Shown here piece after piece: positions 13,846 through 22,409 of a stretch of 29,044 nucleotides of DNA. Every line of letters starts with the position of its first letter. Positions within the stretch are counted from its first letter, which is position 1. A model generated the notes under the pieces. The model was not told the origin of the DNA. It did no database searches and worked only from the letters and a program-made list of their open reading frames with translations. This DNA is from Bacillota bacterium (GTDB lineage Bacteria; Bacillota_A; Clostridia; Christensenellales; Aristaeellaceae): positions 1 to 29,044 of the forward strand of contig JAEZSP010000075.1 of NCBI GenBank assembly GCA_023421735.1, read 5' to 3'. The translations under genes and the position numbers were made by a program.

Positions 13846-15093
13846 TTACAAAAAGGTCAGCATTCCCGCCTTATGCATCTCAATAAGCGCGACGCCGAGC
13901 GCGTATTTGCCGTGTGCATACGTGAGCGCACCCTGCAGATAACCCGTAAACGGCGCGCGAATGGGCGCATCGGCGCTTAGCTCGATCGAAGCACCCGAAA
14001 CAAACGTTCCCGCCGCCATAATGACCGGGTTTGTATAGCCGGGCATTTCCCAAGGCTCCGGAACGGCCTCCGAATCGACCGGGGACGCGAGCTGTATGGC
14101 CTGGCAAAATTTGATGAGCTTTTCGGGCGTTCCGAATTTGATCGCCTGTATGATGTCATTGCGCGGCGCATCGAAGGCGGGCGTAACCTCATAACCGAGA
14201 TCCGCAAAGAGCTTTGCAGCGAGAACGGCGGTTTTTTTTGCCTGTGCCACAGTGTGCGGCGCGAGGAAAAGCCCCTGAAAGAAGGGTTGGTAACCGCCTG
14301 CGTAGGAACCGACCTCTGCGCCGATGCCGGGAGAGGTCAAACGATATGCCACCTGATCGACGAATCGCGCCTTTCCGGCGAGATATCCACCTGTCGGCGC
14401 AATGCCGCCGCCTGGGTTTTTGATGAGAGAACCTGCCATGAGGTCGGCGGCGGGTTCATTTTCATCGGTAAATTCTCCGTAACAATTGTCAACCATGACA
14501 CAAACGTCCGGGCGTATTTCATGGATGGCGGAGATTGCGGCGTTTATTTCTGCGATGCTGAGCGAGGGACGCCAGTCATAGCCCCGGGATCGCTGAATGA
14601 GTACAAGTCGTACCGCGGGAGTCAAATTTTCCAATATTTGCGGGACATTGAGCGCGCCATCTACGGTCAATTCGACCTGCCGATAATCGATTCCAAATTC
14701 GCGGAGTGAACCGTTGCCCGTCTTTCCCGTCAGGCCAATAATCTCTTCAAGCGTGTCATAGGGCTTTCCGGCGGCGGAGAGCAAAACGTCACCCGGGCGC
14801 AAAACACCATAGAGGCAGAGAGCGAGCGCGTGTGTTCCCGAAGCAATTTGAGGGCGCACGAGCGCGGATTCGACGCCGAGTACGTCGCAAAAAACATCCG
14901 AAAGCGCATCGCGCCCGATGTCTCCGTAACCGTAGCCCGTCGTTCCGGCAAAATGGCGGGTTGAGATTCTGTGTTTCTGAAAGGCATGCAAAACGCGCGC
15001 GGTGTTGATCTGTTCGATCTCGTCGATCCGTTTAAATACGTCTACACACGCGGATTCCGCCGCCTTGATGCAAATTTCGATGCGATTATCCAT
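13846..15093 (-). CDS. YnbB-type PLP-dependent protein (methionine gamma-lyase/'aluminium resistance' family)
   Basis: A 415-residue fold-type I PLP enzyme of the family annotated as methionine gamma-lyase-like or aluminium resistance protein; the true reaction is not established. Features: HFAGTTGYGYGDIGRD near the N-terminus, QIASGTHALALCLYG for phosphate binding, MVDNCYGEFTDENEP with the PLP-nitrogen Asp, and SLIKNPGGGIAPTGGY with the Schiff-base Lys. AGGAGA precedes the ATG. It overlaps miaA by eight bases (ATGGATAA) and ends the long minus-strand operon, seven bases from the convergent recombinase gene, with no visible terminator between them. In Bacillus ynbB follows miaA and hfq; hfq is absent here. 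Confidence 0.92.
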   Translation of the reverse strand: MDNRIEICIKAAESACVDVFKRIDEIEQINTARVLHAFQKHRISTRHFAGTTGYGYGDIGRDALSDVFCDVLGVESALVRPQIASGTHALALCLYGVLRPGDVLLSAAGKPYDTLEEIIGLTGKTGNGSLREFGIDYRQVELTVDGALNVPQILENLTPAVRLVLIQRSRGYDWRPSLSIAEINAAISAIHEIRPDVCVMVDNCYGEFTDENEPAADLMAGSLIKNPGGGIAPTGGYLAGKARFVDQVAYRLTSPGIGAEVGSYAGGYQPFFQGLFLAPHTVAQAKKTAVLAAKLFADLGYEVTPAFDAPRNDIIQAIKFGTPEKLIKFCQAIQLASPVDSEAVPEPWEMPGYTNPVIMAAGTFVSGASIELSADAPIRAPFTGYLQGALTYAHGKYALGVALIEMHKAGMLTFL

Positions 15094-16030
15094 TTTCTCT
15101 CCTGTTTAAGATGAATTCGTTCATTTGGGACGCGAGTTCCTGGGCTGTTTTTTCGGCTGCCGTGAGCCAGATGACGCGCGGGTCACGGCGGAGCCATGTA
15201 AGTTGGCGCTTTGCGTAATTGCGGCTTGCCTGCTTCATTTGCTCGATTGCATCCGGCAAACGCGCCTCACCGCGCAGGGCGGAGACGATTTCCTTATACC
15301 CGATGGCCTGAATTGCCGTCGGGTGATGCTGTGAAAGGCGCATCAGTGCGCGCACCTCGCGCAGGAGGCCGTTTGCGATCATCTCATCTACGCGACGGTC
15401 GATCCGCGCATAGAGTTCCGCACGAGGACGGTCGATCGCAAAGATCAGTTCATCAAAATCGCCCTTACGCACGGCATCGCGCCTGTTTTGCTCGGTCAGC
15501 GTTACGCCCGTCAGGCGATAGACTTCGATGGCGCGTGCGACGCGCCGCACATCATTTGGATGAAGCCGCCGTGCGCTGTCGGGGTCAATTTCTGCAAGAA
15601 TTGCATGTAGCCTTTCCCGTCCACCGAGGGTTTCGGCAATTTTGCGCAATTCATCCCGCAGTGCAGGGTCGCTCTGTTCCGAAAAACGCATCGGACGCGT
15701 GATTGCATCGATGTAGAGTCCGGTTCCGCCGCAAACGACGGGCTGTTTCCCGCGCATGGCGATGTCGGCGATCGTTTGAACGGCACGATCACGGTATGTC
15801 GCGGCACTCATCGGTTCTGCAGGTGCGGCAATGCCGATCATGTGGTGGGCGATTCCCTGCCGTTCCTGTTCGTCGGGCGCAGCGGAGAGAATTTCCATGC
15901 CAGAAAACACCTGCATCGAGTCGGCGGAAACAACCTCACCATTCAACATTTGGCAAAGCGCCACCGCACACGCGGTTTTCCCGGATGCGGTCGGCCCGGC
16001 GACGACCGGCAAAAAGATGCGGTTTGTCAT
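15086..16030 (-). CDS. miaA: tRNA dimethylallyltransferase
   Basis: A 314-residue enzyme that adds a dimethylallyl group to N6 of A37 in tRNAs reading UNN codons, making i6A, the substrate of MiaB encoded in the same operon. The P-loop GPTASGKT is at residues 12-19, followed by SADSMQVFSGM, the GGTGLYIDA motif, the RLTGVTLTEQNRR tRNA-binding region, and AIQAIGYKE and RNYAKRQLTWLRRD in the C-terminal part. The start was placed at 16030 because the ATG overlaps the mutL stop (ATGA), a coupled start without its own strong ribosome site; upstream codons in frame lie inside mutL. Confidence 0.96.
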   Translation of the reverse strand: MTNRIFLPVVAGPTASGKTACAVALCQMLNGEVVSADSMQVFSGMEILSAAPDEQERQGIAHHMIGIAAPAEPMSAATYRDRAVQTIADIAMRGKQPVVCGGTGLYIDAITRPMRFSEQSDPALRDELRKIAETLGGRERLHAILAEIDPDSARRLHPNDVRRVARAIEVYRLTGVTLTEQNRRDAVRKGDFDELIFAIDRPRAELYARIDRRVDEMIANGLLREVRALMRLSQHHPTAIQAIGYKEIVSALRGEARLPDAIEQMKQASRNYAKRQLTWLRRDPRVIWLTAAEKTAQELASQMNEFILNRRENG

Positions 16031-17925
16031 TGAATTCGGCGAAACATTTTTTCGATTTCGCGCTTTGTGAGCGTACGGGAGACGGGCCGACCGTGCGGAC
16101 ATGTCGGCGATGTGCCCGTATCGCGCATCATGTCGATCAAGGCATTGATCTCGGAGGTCGTGAGACTATCGCCGCCCTTCACGGCGGCCTTGCAGGCCAT
16201 CATGGCGAGCTCGTCCCTACGCGCTTCCTTTGCCGCCGTACCGATGCGATCGAGCGACTCAAGCAATTCCATGAACACGGGACGAACGTCCGCGCGACCG
16301 AGAATGAACGGAACGGCGCGCACGCTAATGCTGCGTTCGCCAAATGGCTCAACCTCGTAGCCCGCAGCGCGGAGAGATTCGTCAAAATCCTGCAAGAGGG
16401 TCATTTCACGCGGCGTCACATCGATGACCGCCGGGACGAGCAGTTGCTGGGATGCCGTTCCCCCACTCTCCAGCCGCTTGTTGAACTTTTCATATAAGAT
16501 ACGCTCATGCGCGGCATGCTGATCGATCAAAATCAGCGCCTCATCAAGCTCAATGAGGATATACGTCTTAAAAAGAGTGCCAATCACACGGTAGATTGGT
16601 TCGGGGCGCTTCGGTTTTACAGCCTCTGTCGGCTCCGAAAGTACAATTTGTTGCACTTCTTCCTTACTTTCGCGCTTGGCGGGCTGCGCATACGCAGGCG
16701 CAACCGGAGCAAGAATATCATATTCGCGCATTTCCAGCTTCGAAAAATCGCGGGGTTCGTCCGACACATGCACATTGGGAATCGAATGCGAAGGCAATTT
16801 CGAGACTTTGGTCTGTTCTATGGAAATTTCAGTCTGCTCGTTTCGTACTTCGGTCTGTTCTATATCGACTTTAGGCTGTTTTTCTTCTACGATGTAGGTG
16901 TGTTCGAATGTCTTTTCGTCGCGGGCAAAGTTGAGCATCGTTTCGCCCGCAAATGCCTGAGAAAGGATGTATTCGGAAGACGTTCGAATGGACTGTTCGT
17001 CGCGGAAGCGCACTTCCAGCTTATTGGGATGTACATTGACATCCACGCTTGCGGGCGGAATCTGGAGCATGAGTGCGCACATTGGATAGGTGCCAATGGT
17101 GACGCGTCCGGCGCAGACCTGTTCGAGCACCTGTGTCATGAGCTGGCAATGGACGCTACGGCCATTGATATAGAAAAACTGGTGTGCGCGTGAGGGTTTG
17201 GAAAGTTCGCCGACGCCGAGCATGCCAGAGATTCGCATGCCGCCGAATGAAACGTCGACGGGCGTCATCTTTTCCGCCGTTTCGCTGCCATAGACGGCAA
17301 ACACGGCATGTTTGAGGTTTCCATCGCCAAAGCTGTGATACACAGTCCGCGCATTGTTGATGAAGCGGAAGGAGACGGACGGATTTCCGAGGATCATGCG
17401 CGTAACGAGATCGTTCACCAGGGAACCTTCGTAGGCGGGTTTTTTCAAGAACGCGCGTCGTACGGGAACATTAAAGAAAAGTTCCGACACGACGACGGTC
17501 GTTCCTTCCGGGCAACCGACTTCCTGCACGGGGCGGCGCACGCCGCCGTCGATATTCAAACGGACGCCGCTGGACGTGCCCTTTTCGCGCGTCGTCATTT
17601 CAACATGCGCAACCGACGCGATGGACGGAAGCGCCTCGCCGCGAAAGCCTAACGTGCGAATGTCGTCGAGTTGATCGGCGGTCGCGATCTTTGAGGTCGC
17701 ATGGTTTTCGAACGCCAGCGCAACCTGACCCGGTGCGATGCCGCATCCATTGTCCGTGACGCGCAAAAGTGCAATGCCGCCGTCCTTGATTTCGACGGTC
17801 ACGGACGTTGCGCCCGCATCAATGGCATTTTCAATGAGTTCCTTTGCGACCGAGGCCGGACGTTCCACCACCTCACCGGCGGCGATGCGTCCCACGATCG
17901 CGGCGTCGAGTACTTTGATTGGCAT
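16027..17925 (-). CDS. mutL: DNA mismatch repair protein MutL
   Basis: A 632-residue GHKL ATPase and endonuclease that links mismatch recognition by MutS to strand incision. ATPase motifs: AAGEVVERPASVAKELIENAIDAG, DNGCGI, GFRGEALPSIASVA and GTTV. The C-terminal nuclease region has DQHAAHERILYE, ACKAAVKGGDSL and CPHGRP (metal binding), as in MutL of bacteria without MutH. The linker contains four 7-residue repeats (DIEQTEV-like, about residues 346-373). AGAGGT precedes the ATG; the gap from mutS is nine bases, and the stop overlaps miaA. Confidence 0.97.
   Translation of the reverse strand: MPIKVLDAAIVGRIAAGEVVERPASVAKELIENAIDAGATSVTVEIKDGGIALLRVTDNGCGIAPGQVALAFENHATSKIATADQLDDIRTLGFRGEALPSIASVAHVEMTTREKGTSSGVRLNIDGGVRRPVQEVGCPEGTTVVVSELFFNVPVRRAFLKKPAYEGSLVNDLVTRMILGNPSVSFRFINNARTVYHSFGDGNLKHAVFAVYGSETAEKMTPVDVSFGGMRISGMLGVGELSKPSRAHQFFYINGRSVHCQLMTQVLEQVCAGRVTIGTYPMCALMLQIPPASVDVNVHPNKLEVRFRDEQSIRTSSEYILSQAFAGETMLNFARDEKTFEHTYIVEEKQPKVDIEQTEVRNEQTEISIEQTKVSKLPSHSIPNVHVSDEPRDFSKLEMREYDILAPVAPAYAQPAKRESKEEVQQIVLSEPTEAVKPKRPEPIYRVIGTLFKTYILIELDEALILIDQHAAHERILYEKFNKRLESGGTASQQLLVPAVIDVTPREMTLLQDFDESLRAAGYEVEPFGERSISVRAVPFILGRADVRPVFMELLESLDRIGTAAKEARRDELAMMACKAAVKGGDSLTTSEINALIDMMRDTGTSPTCPHGRPVSRTLTKREIEKMFRRIQ
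16807..16890. repeat. 21-bp tandem repeat in the MutL linker
   Basis: Four diverged 21-base units (16807, 16828, 16849 and 16870) encode QPKV, DIEQTEV, RNEQTEI and SIEQTKV heptads. The period is exactly seven codons, so copy-number change would keep the frame. Confidence 0.75.
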
Positions 17926-17934
17926 GGTTTACCT

Positions 17935-20517
17935 CTATATTCTCCGGGCCTTTTCGTTGAGTTCGAAGAGTTTGTTGAGCGCCTCAATGGGCGTCATGGA
18001 GACGACGTCGAGTCCCGATATTTCCTCGACCAATTCCATGGGCTTAAATTCCACGATGGAAACCTGTTTGTTTCCGGCGTTCTTGCGCGTATCGAGGATA
18101 CTTTTTCCGATGGAACCGTTTTGCTGATCATCCACCTCGAGCCGCGCCATGATTTGGCGGGCGCGGGCGATGACCGCGTGCGGAAGTCCAGCAAGCTTGG
18201 CGACGGCGACGCCATAGCTGCGGTCTTCGCCGCCGGGCACGACCTTCCGGAGGAAGATGACGTCCTCGCCCTGCTCCTTTGCCGTTACGCGGTAGTTGAC
18301 TACGCCGGGAAGACGGCCTTCCAATTCGGAAAGTTCGTGGTAGTGGGTGGCGAACAGCGTGCGTGCGCCGCACTTTTCATTTGCAATGTGTTCGACAGCC
18401 GCCCAGGCGATGGAAAGGCCGTCGAATGTGGAAGTGCCCCGACCGACCTCGTCGAGGATGACGAGGCTTTTTTCGGTCGCAAAGGCGAGGATGGATGCCA
18501 TCTCACTCATTTCGACCATAAAGGTGGATTGTCCGCCATAGAGATCATCCGATGCGCCAATGCGCGTGAATATGCGGTCGGTGAGCGCAATAATTGCGGA
18601 ACTTGCGGGGACATAGCAGCCGATATGCGCCATGAGCACGATCAACGCAACCTGACGCATATAGGTGGATTTTCCCGCCATATTGGGTCCGGTGATGATC
18701 ATGACGCGCTGGTCGTGATCGAGTTTCGTATCATTCGGCACGAACTTTTCACGTCCGAGCGACTCCTCGACGACCGGATGGCGACCGTCCTTGATTTCGT
18801 AGATGCCCTGATCGTTGATTTCGGGGCGCGCGTAGCCGTTTTCCTGTGCAGCGCGGGCAAAGGCGAGCAGCGCATCCATCGTCTTGAGTGCCTGGGCCGT
18901 TTTTTGCAGCCGCCCAAGTTCTGCCTTCAACTGCGCGCGAATCTCCCCAAAGAGGCGTGTTTCGAGCCGAAGCGCGCCTTCTTCCGCACCGAGAATTTTC
19001 TCCTCGAGTTTTTTGAGCTCCTCGGTGATGAACCGTTCGCTGTTCGCAAGGGTTTGCTTGCGGATATATGTATAGGGAACGAGCGCATAGTTCGACTTTG
19101 TGACTTCTATATAATACCCGAATACGCGGTTATAACTCACTTTGAGATTTTTGATGCCCGTGGCCTCGCGTTCGCGCTGCTCGAGCGCCGAGACGTATTC
19201 ACGCCCGTGGATTGATGCATCGCGCAATTCGTCGAGTTCTTGATGAAAGCCCGCGAGGAAGATGCCGCCATCGCGCACGGAAAGCGGCGCGTCGGGCGAA
19301 ATAGAGCGCCGAAGCGCAGTGTTCAGGTCCGTCAGCGGATCAAGCGATGCGATCGTCTCCCGCAGAAGCGGCGCGCGAAACGCCGCTCCCCCATCTTTGA
19401 TCGGCACGATGGCATCGAGCGAAGCCTTCAGTGCAAGGCAATCGCGCGGGTTGACGCTTTCATATGCAATTTTACTCAGGAGGCGCTCGACGTCATACAC
19501 GCCGCCGAGTTGGGACCGGATTGCATCCGCCTGCATGGGCGAAGCAAGCAATTCCTCGACTGCATCGAGCCGGGCGTCGATTGCGGTTTTTTCGAGAAGC
19601 GGCTGCTCGATCCAAGACTTGATGAGGCGGCTGCCCATGGCGGTCCCCGCACGGTCGAGGATCGAGAGGAGGCTTCCGCGCTTTTGTCCGCGCGTGGTTT
19701 GTGTTAGTTCAAGATTGCGGAGCGCAAGTCGATCGAGCGTCATGTAATGATCCGCATCATAGACTTTCGCCGTCAATATGTGCGAAAGGGCGATCTTTTG
19801 CGTTTCGTCGAGATAGGATAGGAGCGCGCCGGCGGCGGAAACCGCGAGCCGGATGCCGGAAAAGCCGAGGGTTTCGACGTCCGCGCCGAATTGTTCCTTG
19901 ACAATCCGGGCAGCGAGCGCGTACTGGAACCGCTCTTCGGGCAAACGAGATGCGGGGATGCCGGGCGCGACGACCGCGAGCGCATCGAGATCGTTTGTCA
20001 AAAGCTCGCGCGGCGCAATGCGCGCGAGTTCATCGGCGAGCCGGAGCCGAATATCCGAAATCTGATAGAGGAAAAATTCCCCGGTCGAAACGTCACAGAA
20101 GGCGAGGCCCGCCTGATTTTTGCGCAATGAGGCCGCCATAATGTAGTTTGCGCTGCGTTCTTCGAGCATGTTTGACTCGATGATCGTGCCGGGCGTGACC
20201 ACGCGGATCACTTCGCGGGTGACGAGACCCTTTGCAAGCGCCGGATCCTCCGTCTGCTCGCAAATCGCAACCTTATAGCCCTTATCGATGAGCTTTTTCA
20301 GGTATGCGTCGACGGCGTGATACGGGACGCCGCACATGGGTGCCCGCTCGCTCATGCCGCAATCCTTGCCCGTGAGCGTAAGGTCGAGTTCACGCGCGGC
20401 GCGTTTGGCGTCGTCAAAGAACATCTCGTAGAAGTCACCCAGACGGAAAAAGAGGATCGCGTCGGGATACTGCTCCTTGATGTTCAGATATTGGACCATC
20501 ATCGGCGTAATTGGCAC
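17935..20517 (-). CDS. mutS: DNA mismatch repair protein MutS
   Basis: An 860-residue mismatch-recognition ATPase of normal length. The N-terminal mismatch-binding domain has FFRLGDFYEMFFDDAK (the Phe-x-Glu region that stacks on the mismatch) and GVPYHAVDAYL. The connector, lever and clamp domains follow. The ABC ATPase has Walker A GPNMAGKSTYMRQ (near residue 609), MVEMSEMASIL, Walker B VILDEVGRGTSTFDGLS and ATHYHELSELE. The C-terminal tail ends in NKLFELNEKAR, a likely dimer and beta-clamp region. It starts with GTG at 20517, five bases after GAGGTG. It is followed closely by mutL. Confidence 0.97.
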   Translation of the reverse strand: MPITPMMVQYLNIKEQYPDAILFFRLGDFYEMFFDDAKRAARELDLTLTGKDCGMSERAPMCGVPYHAVDAYLKKLIDKGYKVAICEQTEDPALAKGLVTREVIRVVTPGTIIESNMLEERSANYIMAASLRKNQAGLAFCDVSTGEFFLYQISDIRLRLADELARIAPRELLTNDLDALAVVAPGIPASRLPEERFQYALAARIVKEQFGADVETLGFSGIRLAVSAAGALLSYLDETQKIALSHILTAKVYDADHYMTLDRLALRNLELTQTTRGQKRGSLLSILDRAGTAMGSRLIKSWIEQPLLEKTAIDARLDAVEELLASPMQADAIRSQLGGVYDVERLLSKIAYESVNPRDCLALKASLDAIVPIKDGGAAFRAPLLRETIASLDPLTDLNTALRRSISPDAPLSVRDGGIFLAGFHQELDELRDASIHGREYVSALEQREREATGIKNLKVSYNRVFGYYIEVTKSNYALVPYTYIRKQTLANSERFITEELKKLEEKILGAEEGALRLETRLFGEIRAQLKAELGRLQKTAQALKTMDALLAFARAAQENGYARPEINDQGIYEIKDGRHPVVEESLGREKFVPNDTKLDHDQRVMIITGPNMAGKSTYMRQVALIVLMAHIGCYVPASSAIIALTDRIFTRIGASDDLYGGQSTFMVEMSEMASILAFATEKSLVILDEVGRGTSTFDGLSIAWAAVEHIANEKCGARTLFATHYHELSELEGRLPGVVNYRVTAKEQGEDVIFLRKVVPGGEDRSYGVAVAKLAGLPHAVIARARQIMARLEVDDQQNGSIGKSILDTRKNAGNKQVSIVEFKPMELVEEISGLDVVSMTPIEALNKLFELNEKARRI

Positions 20518-20551
20518 AAAATCACCTCGCCTCTTTTGTAAATGAGGAAAA

Positions 20552-20959
20552 TCAGCTCAGGTGGCAATTCCCGCCGCAGGAAGCACAGCCGCCCGCGCAG
20601 GAGGATTCTTCCTCGTCCATTTTGCCCGTGACGATGAACTGGAGCACCTGATTGACCTGGGTGATGAGTTGATTGAACGCCTCGCGCGCCTCTGTGAGTT
20701 TGACGACATCGTCAATCGACTTGAGCTTCGTCTGGACGGCGTCCATTTCATCCGAGAGCGCCTTCATTTTCACGCTGTCGGGATCGGGCTGCGACATCAT
20801 TTCCTGCAGTTGGCCGCGAATCTCGAGGTACTTCCCCATTGTCTCTGCGGCTTCCTTGTTCTGCATGGCCGTATCCTCCGCCTCCTTCATTGCGCTGTAG
20901 ATTTCAGAGTCTACGAGCGCCTGTCCGAGCTCGCGTGTTTTCAAAAATACCTGATCCAT
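20552..20959 (-). CDS. YlbF/YmcA-family protein with Cys-rich tail
   Basis: A 135-residue helical protein of the YlbF/YmcA (RicF/RicA) family. In Bacillus these form the RicAFT complex, which binds [4Fe-4S] clusters, assists RNase Y in mRNA processing and affects sporulation and competence. The helical core covers residues 1-110 (TRELGQALVDSEIY at the start, NQLITQVNQVLQFIVTG near the end). The tail carries C-x3-C-x2-C-x3-C (CAGGCASCGGNC), which could ligate a cluster. The ATG directly follows the miaB stop and uses AGGAAGGAAG within miaB. Its place between miaB and mutS equals that of ymcA in Bacillus, so RicA orthology is likely, though the Cys tail also recalls RicF. Confidence 0.88.
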   Translation of the reverse strand: MDQVFLKTRELGQALVDSEIYSAMKEAEDTAMQNKEAAETMGKYLEIRGQLQEMMSQPDPDSVKMKALSDEMDAVQTKLKSIDDVVKLTEAREAFNQLITQVNQVLQFIVTGKMDEEESSCAGGCASCGGNCHLS

Positions 20960-22348
20960 TTATATCTTCCTTCCTCTCAATGTGTTTTTTCCGGATGAGG
21001 TGATTTCCACATCGACGAATTGCCCGATGAGCGCATCGTTTCCCGGGAAATTCACCATATGACCGCGCGGGGTTTTACCCCCGACGGACTTTGGATCGCG
21101 TGGGGAGACGGATTCCACAAGAACCGTTTCCCGCCTGCCCACCTGGGTGTCGAGCGTCTCCTTTGAAATCGCCTGGATGAGCGCGATGAGCCGCTGAATG
21201 CGCGCGGTTTTCTCTTCCTGCGGCGTGTCGTCCGGGAAATCCGCCGCGCGGGTCCCCTTTCGGGGCGAATAGATGAACGTGTATGCGGCGTCGAAGCGCA
21301 CTTCGCGCGCGAGTGACATGGTTTCCTCGAACTGCGCCTCGGTTTCACCGGGAAAACCGACGATGATGTCCGTGGTGAGGCCGATTTCGGGATGCGCGGC
21401 GCGCAGGCGGGAAACGAGGTCCAGATAGCGTGCGCGATCATAGCGGCGGTTCATGCGGCGGAGCACCTCGTCGTTCCCGGCCTGCACGGGCAAGTGAAGC
21501 GCGGGCATGAGATGCGGAAGCGTCTTATAGGCCGCGATCAGATCGTCCGAGAGATCCTTGGGATGCGAGGTCATAAATCGAATGCGAGGGACGCCGAGCG
21601 CATCGAGCCGACCGAGAAGCTCCGCGAATGCCGCGCCGCCGCCGCGATAGGAATTGACGTTCTGTCCGAGGAGCGTAATCTCCTTGACGCCGCCGTCGAG
21701 AAGCCGTTTTGCCTCGTCGAGGATCGCCTCCGGTGCGCGGGAGCGCTCCCTGCCGCGCACATAGGGCACGATGCAGTACGAGCAGAAGTTATCGCAGCCG
21801 TACATGATGTTGACAAAGGCCGAATGACTGCGCCCGCGCTTTTCCGGGAGTCCCTCGACGACGCAACCATCGGTTTCCAAAACCTCGACGACTGGTGCGC
21901 GCGTTTCGAGTCGCTCGAAGAGATACTGCGGCAAGAGGTGCATATTGTGGGTTCCAAAGACCACATCGACAAAGGGATAGAGCGCCTTGATGCGCCCTGC
22001 CATGCCGGATTCCTGCGTCATGCAACCGCCGACGCAGATGAGAAGCTCCGGCTTGTCTTTTTTGAGTTCTTTGAGCCAAATGACGTTTCCGAGCGCCTTA
22101 TTTTCCGCGTTTTCGCGCACGCAGCAGGTGTTGAAGAGCACAAGATCAGCCTCTTCACGCGTCGGCGCAGGCGTCATACCCATTTTTTCCAACATGCCCG
22201 CGATGGATTCCGAGTCGCGCTCGTTCATCTGGCAGCCATAGGTGACGATATGATAGCGATTGGGGCAATCTTCGCGCGCGCGCACCTGATCCATATACGA
22301 ACGCTGCGTTTGCAGTTCCTCCGCAGGAATCGTGGGTCTTTCGTTCAT
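20960..22348 (-). CDS. miaB: tRNA-2-methylthio-N6-dimethylallyladenosine synthase
   Basis: A 462-residue radical SAM methylthiotransferase that converts i6A37 to ms2i6A37. The UPF0004 N-terminal domain holds three cysteines for the auxiliary cluster (YGCQMNERDSES, NTCCVRENAENK, VGGCMTQE). The radical SAM cluster is in YGCDNFCSYCIVPYVRGRERSR. A TRAM domain follows at the C-terminus (about residues 392-462: RRETVLVESVSPRD ... FVDVEITSSGKNTLRG). MiaA, in the same operon, makes its substrate. The start has GGAGA a short distance upstream. A 61-base gap separates it from rng. Confidence 0.96.
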   Translation of the reverse strand: MNERPTIPAEELQTQRSYMDQVRAREDCPNRYHIVTYGCQMNERDSESIAGMLEKMGMTPAPTREEADLVLFNTCCVRENAENKALGNVIWLKELKKDKPELLICVGGCMTQESGMAGRIKALYPFVDVVFGTHNMHLLPQYLFERLETRAPVVEVLETDGCVVEGLPEKRGRSHSAFVNIMYGCDNFCSYCIVPYVRGRERSRAPEAILDEAKRLLDGGVKEITLLGQNVNSYRGGGAAFAELLGRLDALGVPRIRFMTSHPKDLSDDLIAAYKTLPHLMPALHLPVQAGNDEVLRRMNRRYDRARYLDLVSRLRAAHPEIGLTTDIIVGFPGETEAQFEETMSLAREVRFDAAYTFIYSPRKGTRAADFPDDTPQEEKTARIQRLIALIQAISKETLDTQVGRRETVLVESVSPRDPKSVGGKTPRGHMVNFPGNDALIGQFVDVEITSSGKNTLRGRKI

Positions 22349-22409
22349 GATTTGTCTCCGTGTGTCCGCTTATTACAGACCATAGTTTGTATTTTGCCGA
22401 CCAAAGTCC

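Noticed and set aside
17701..19215. Long open frame of 504 codons on the plus strand
   Set aside because: It is antisense to mutS and mutL, which have complete motifs. Long antisense frames are common opposite GC-rich coding sequence, and the translation shows no family pattern.
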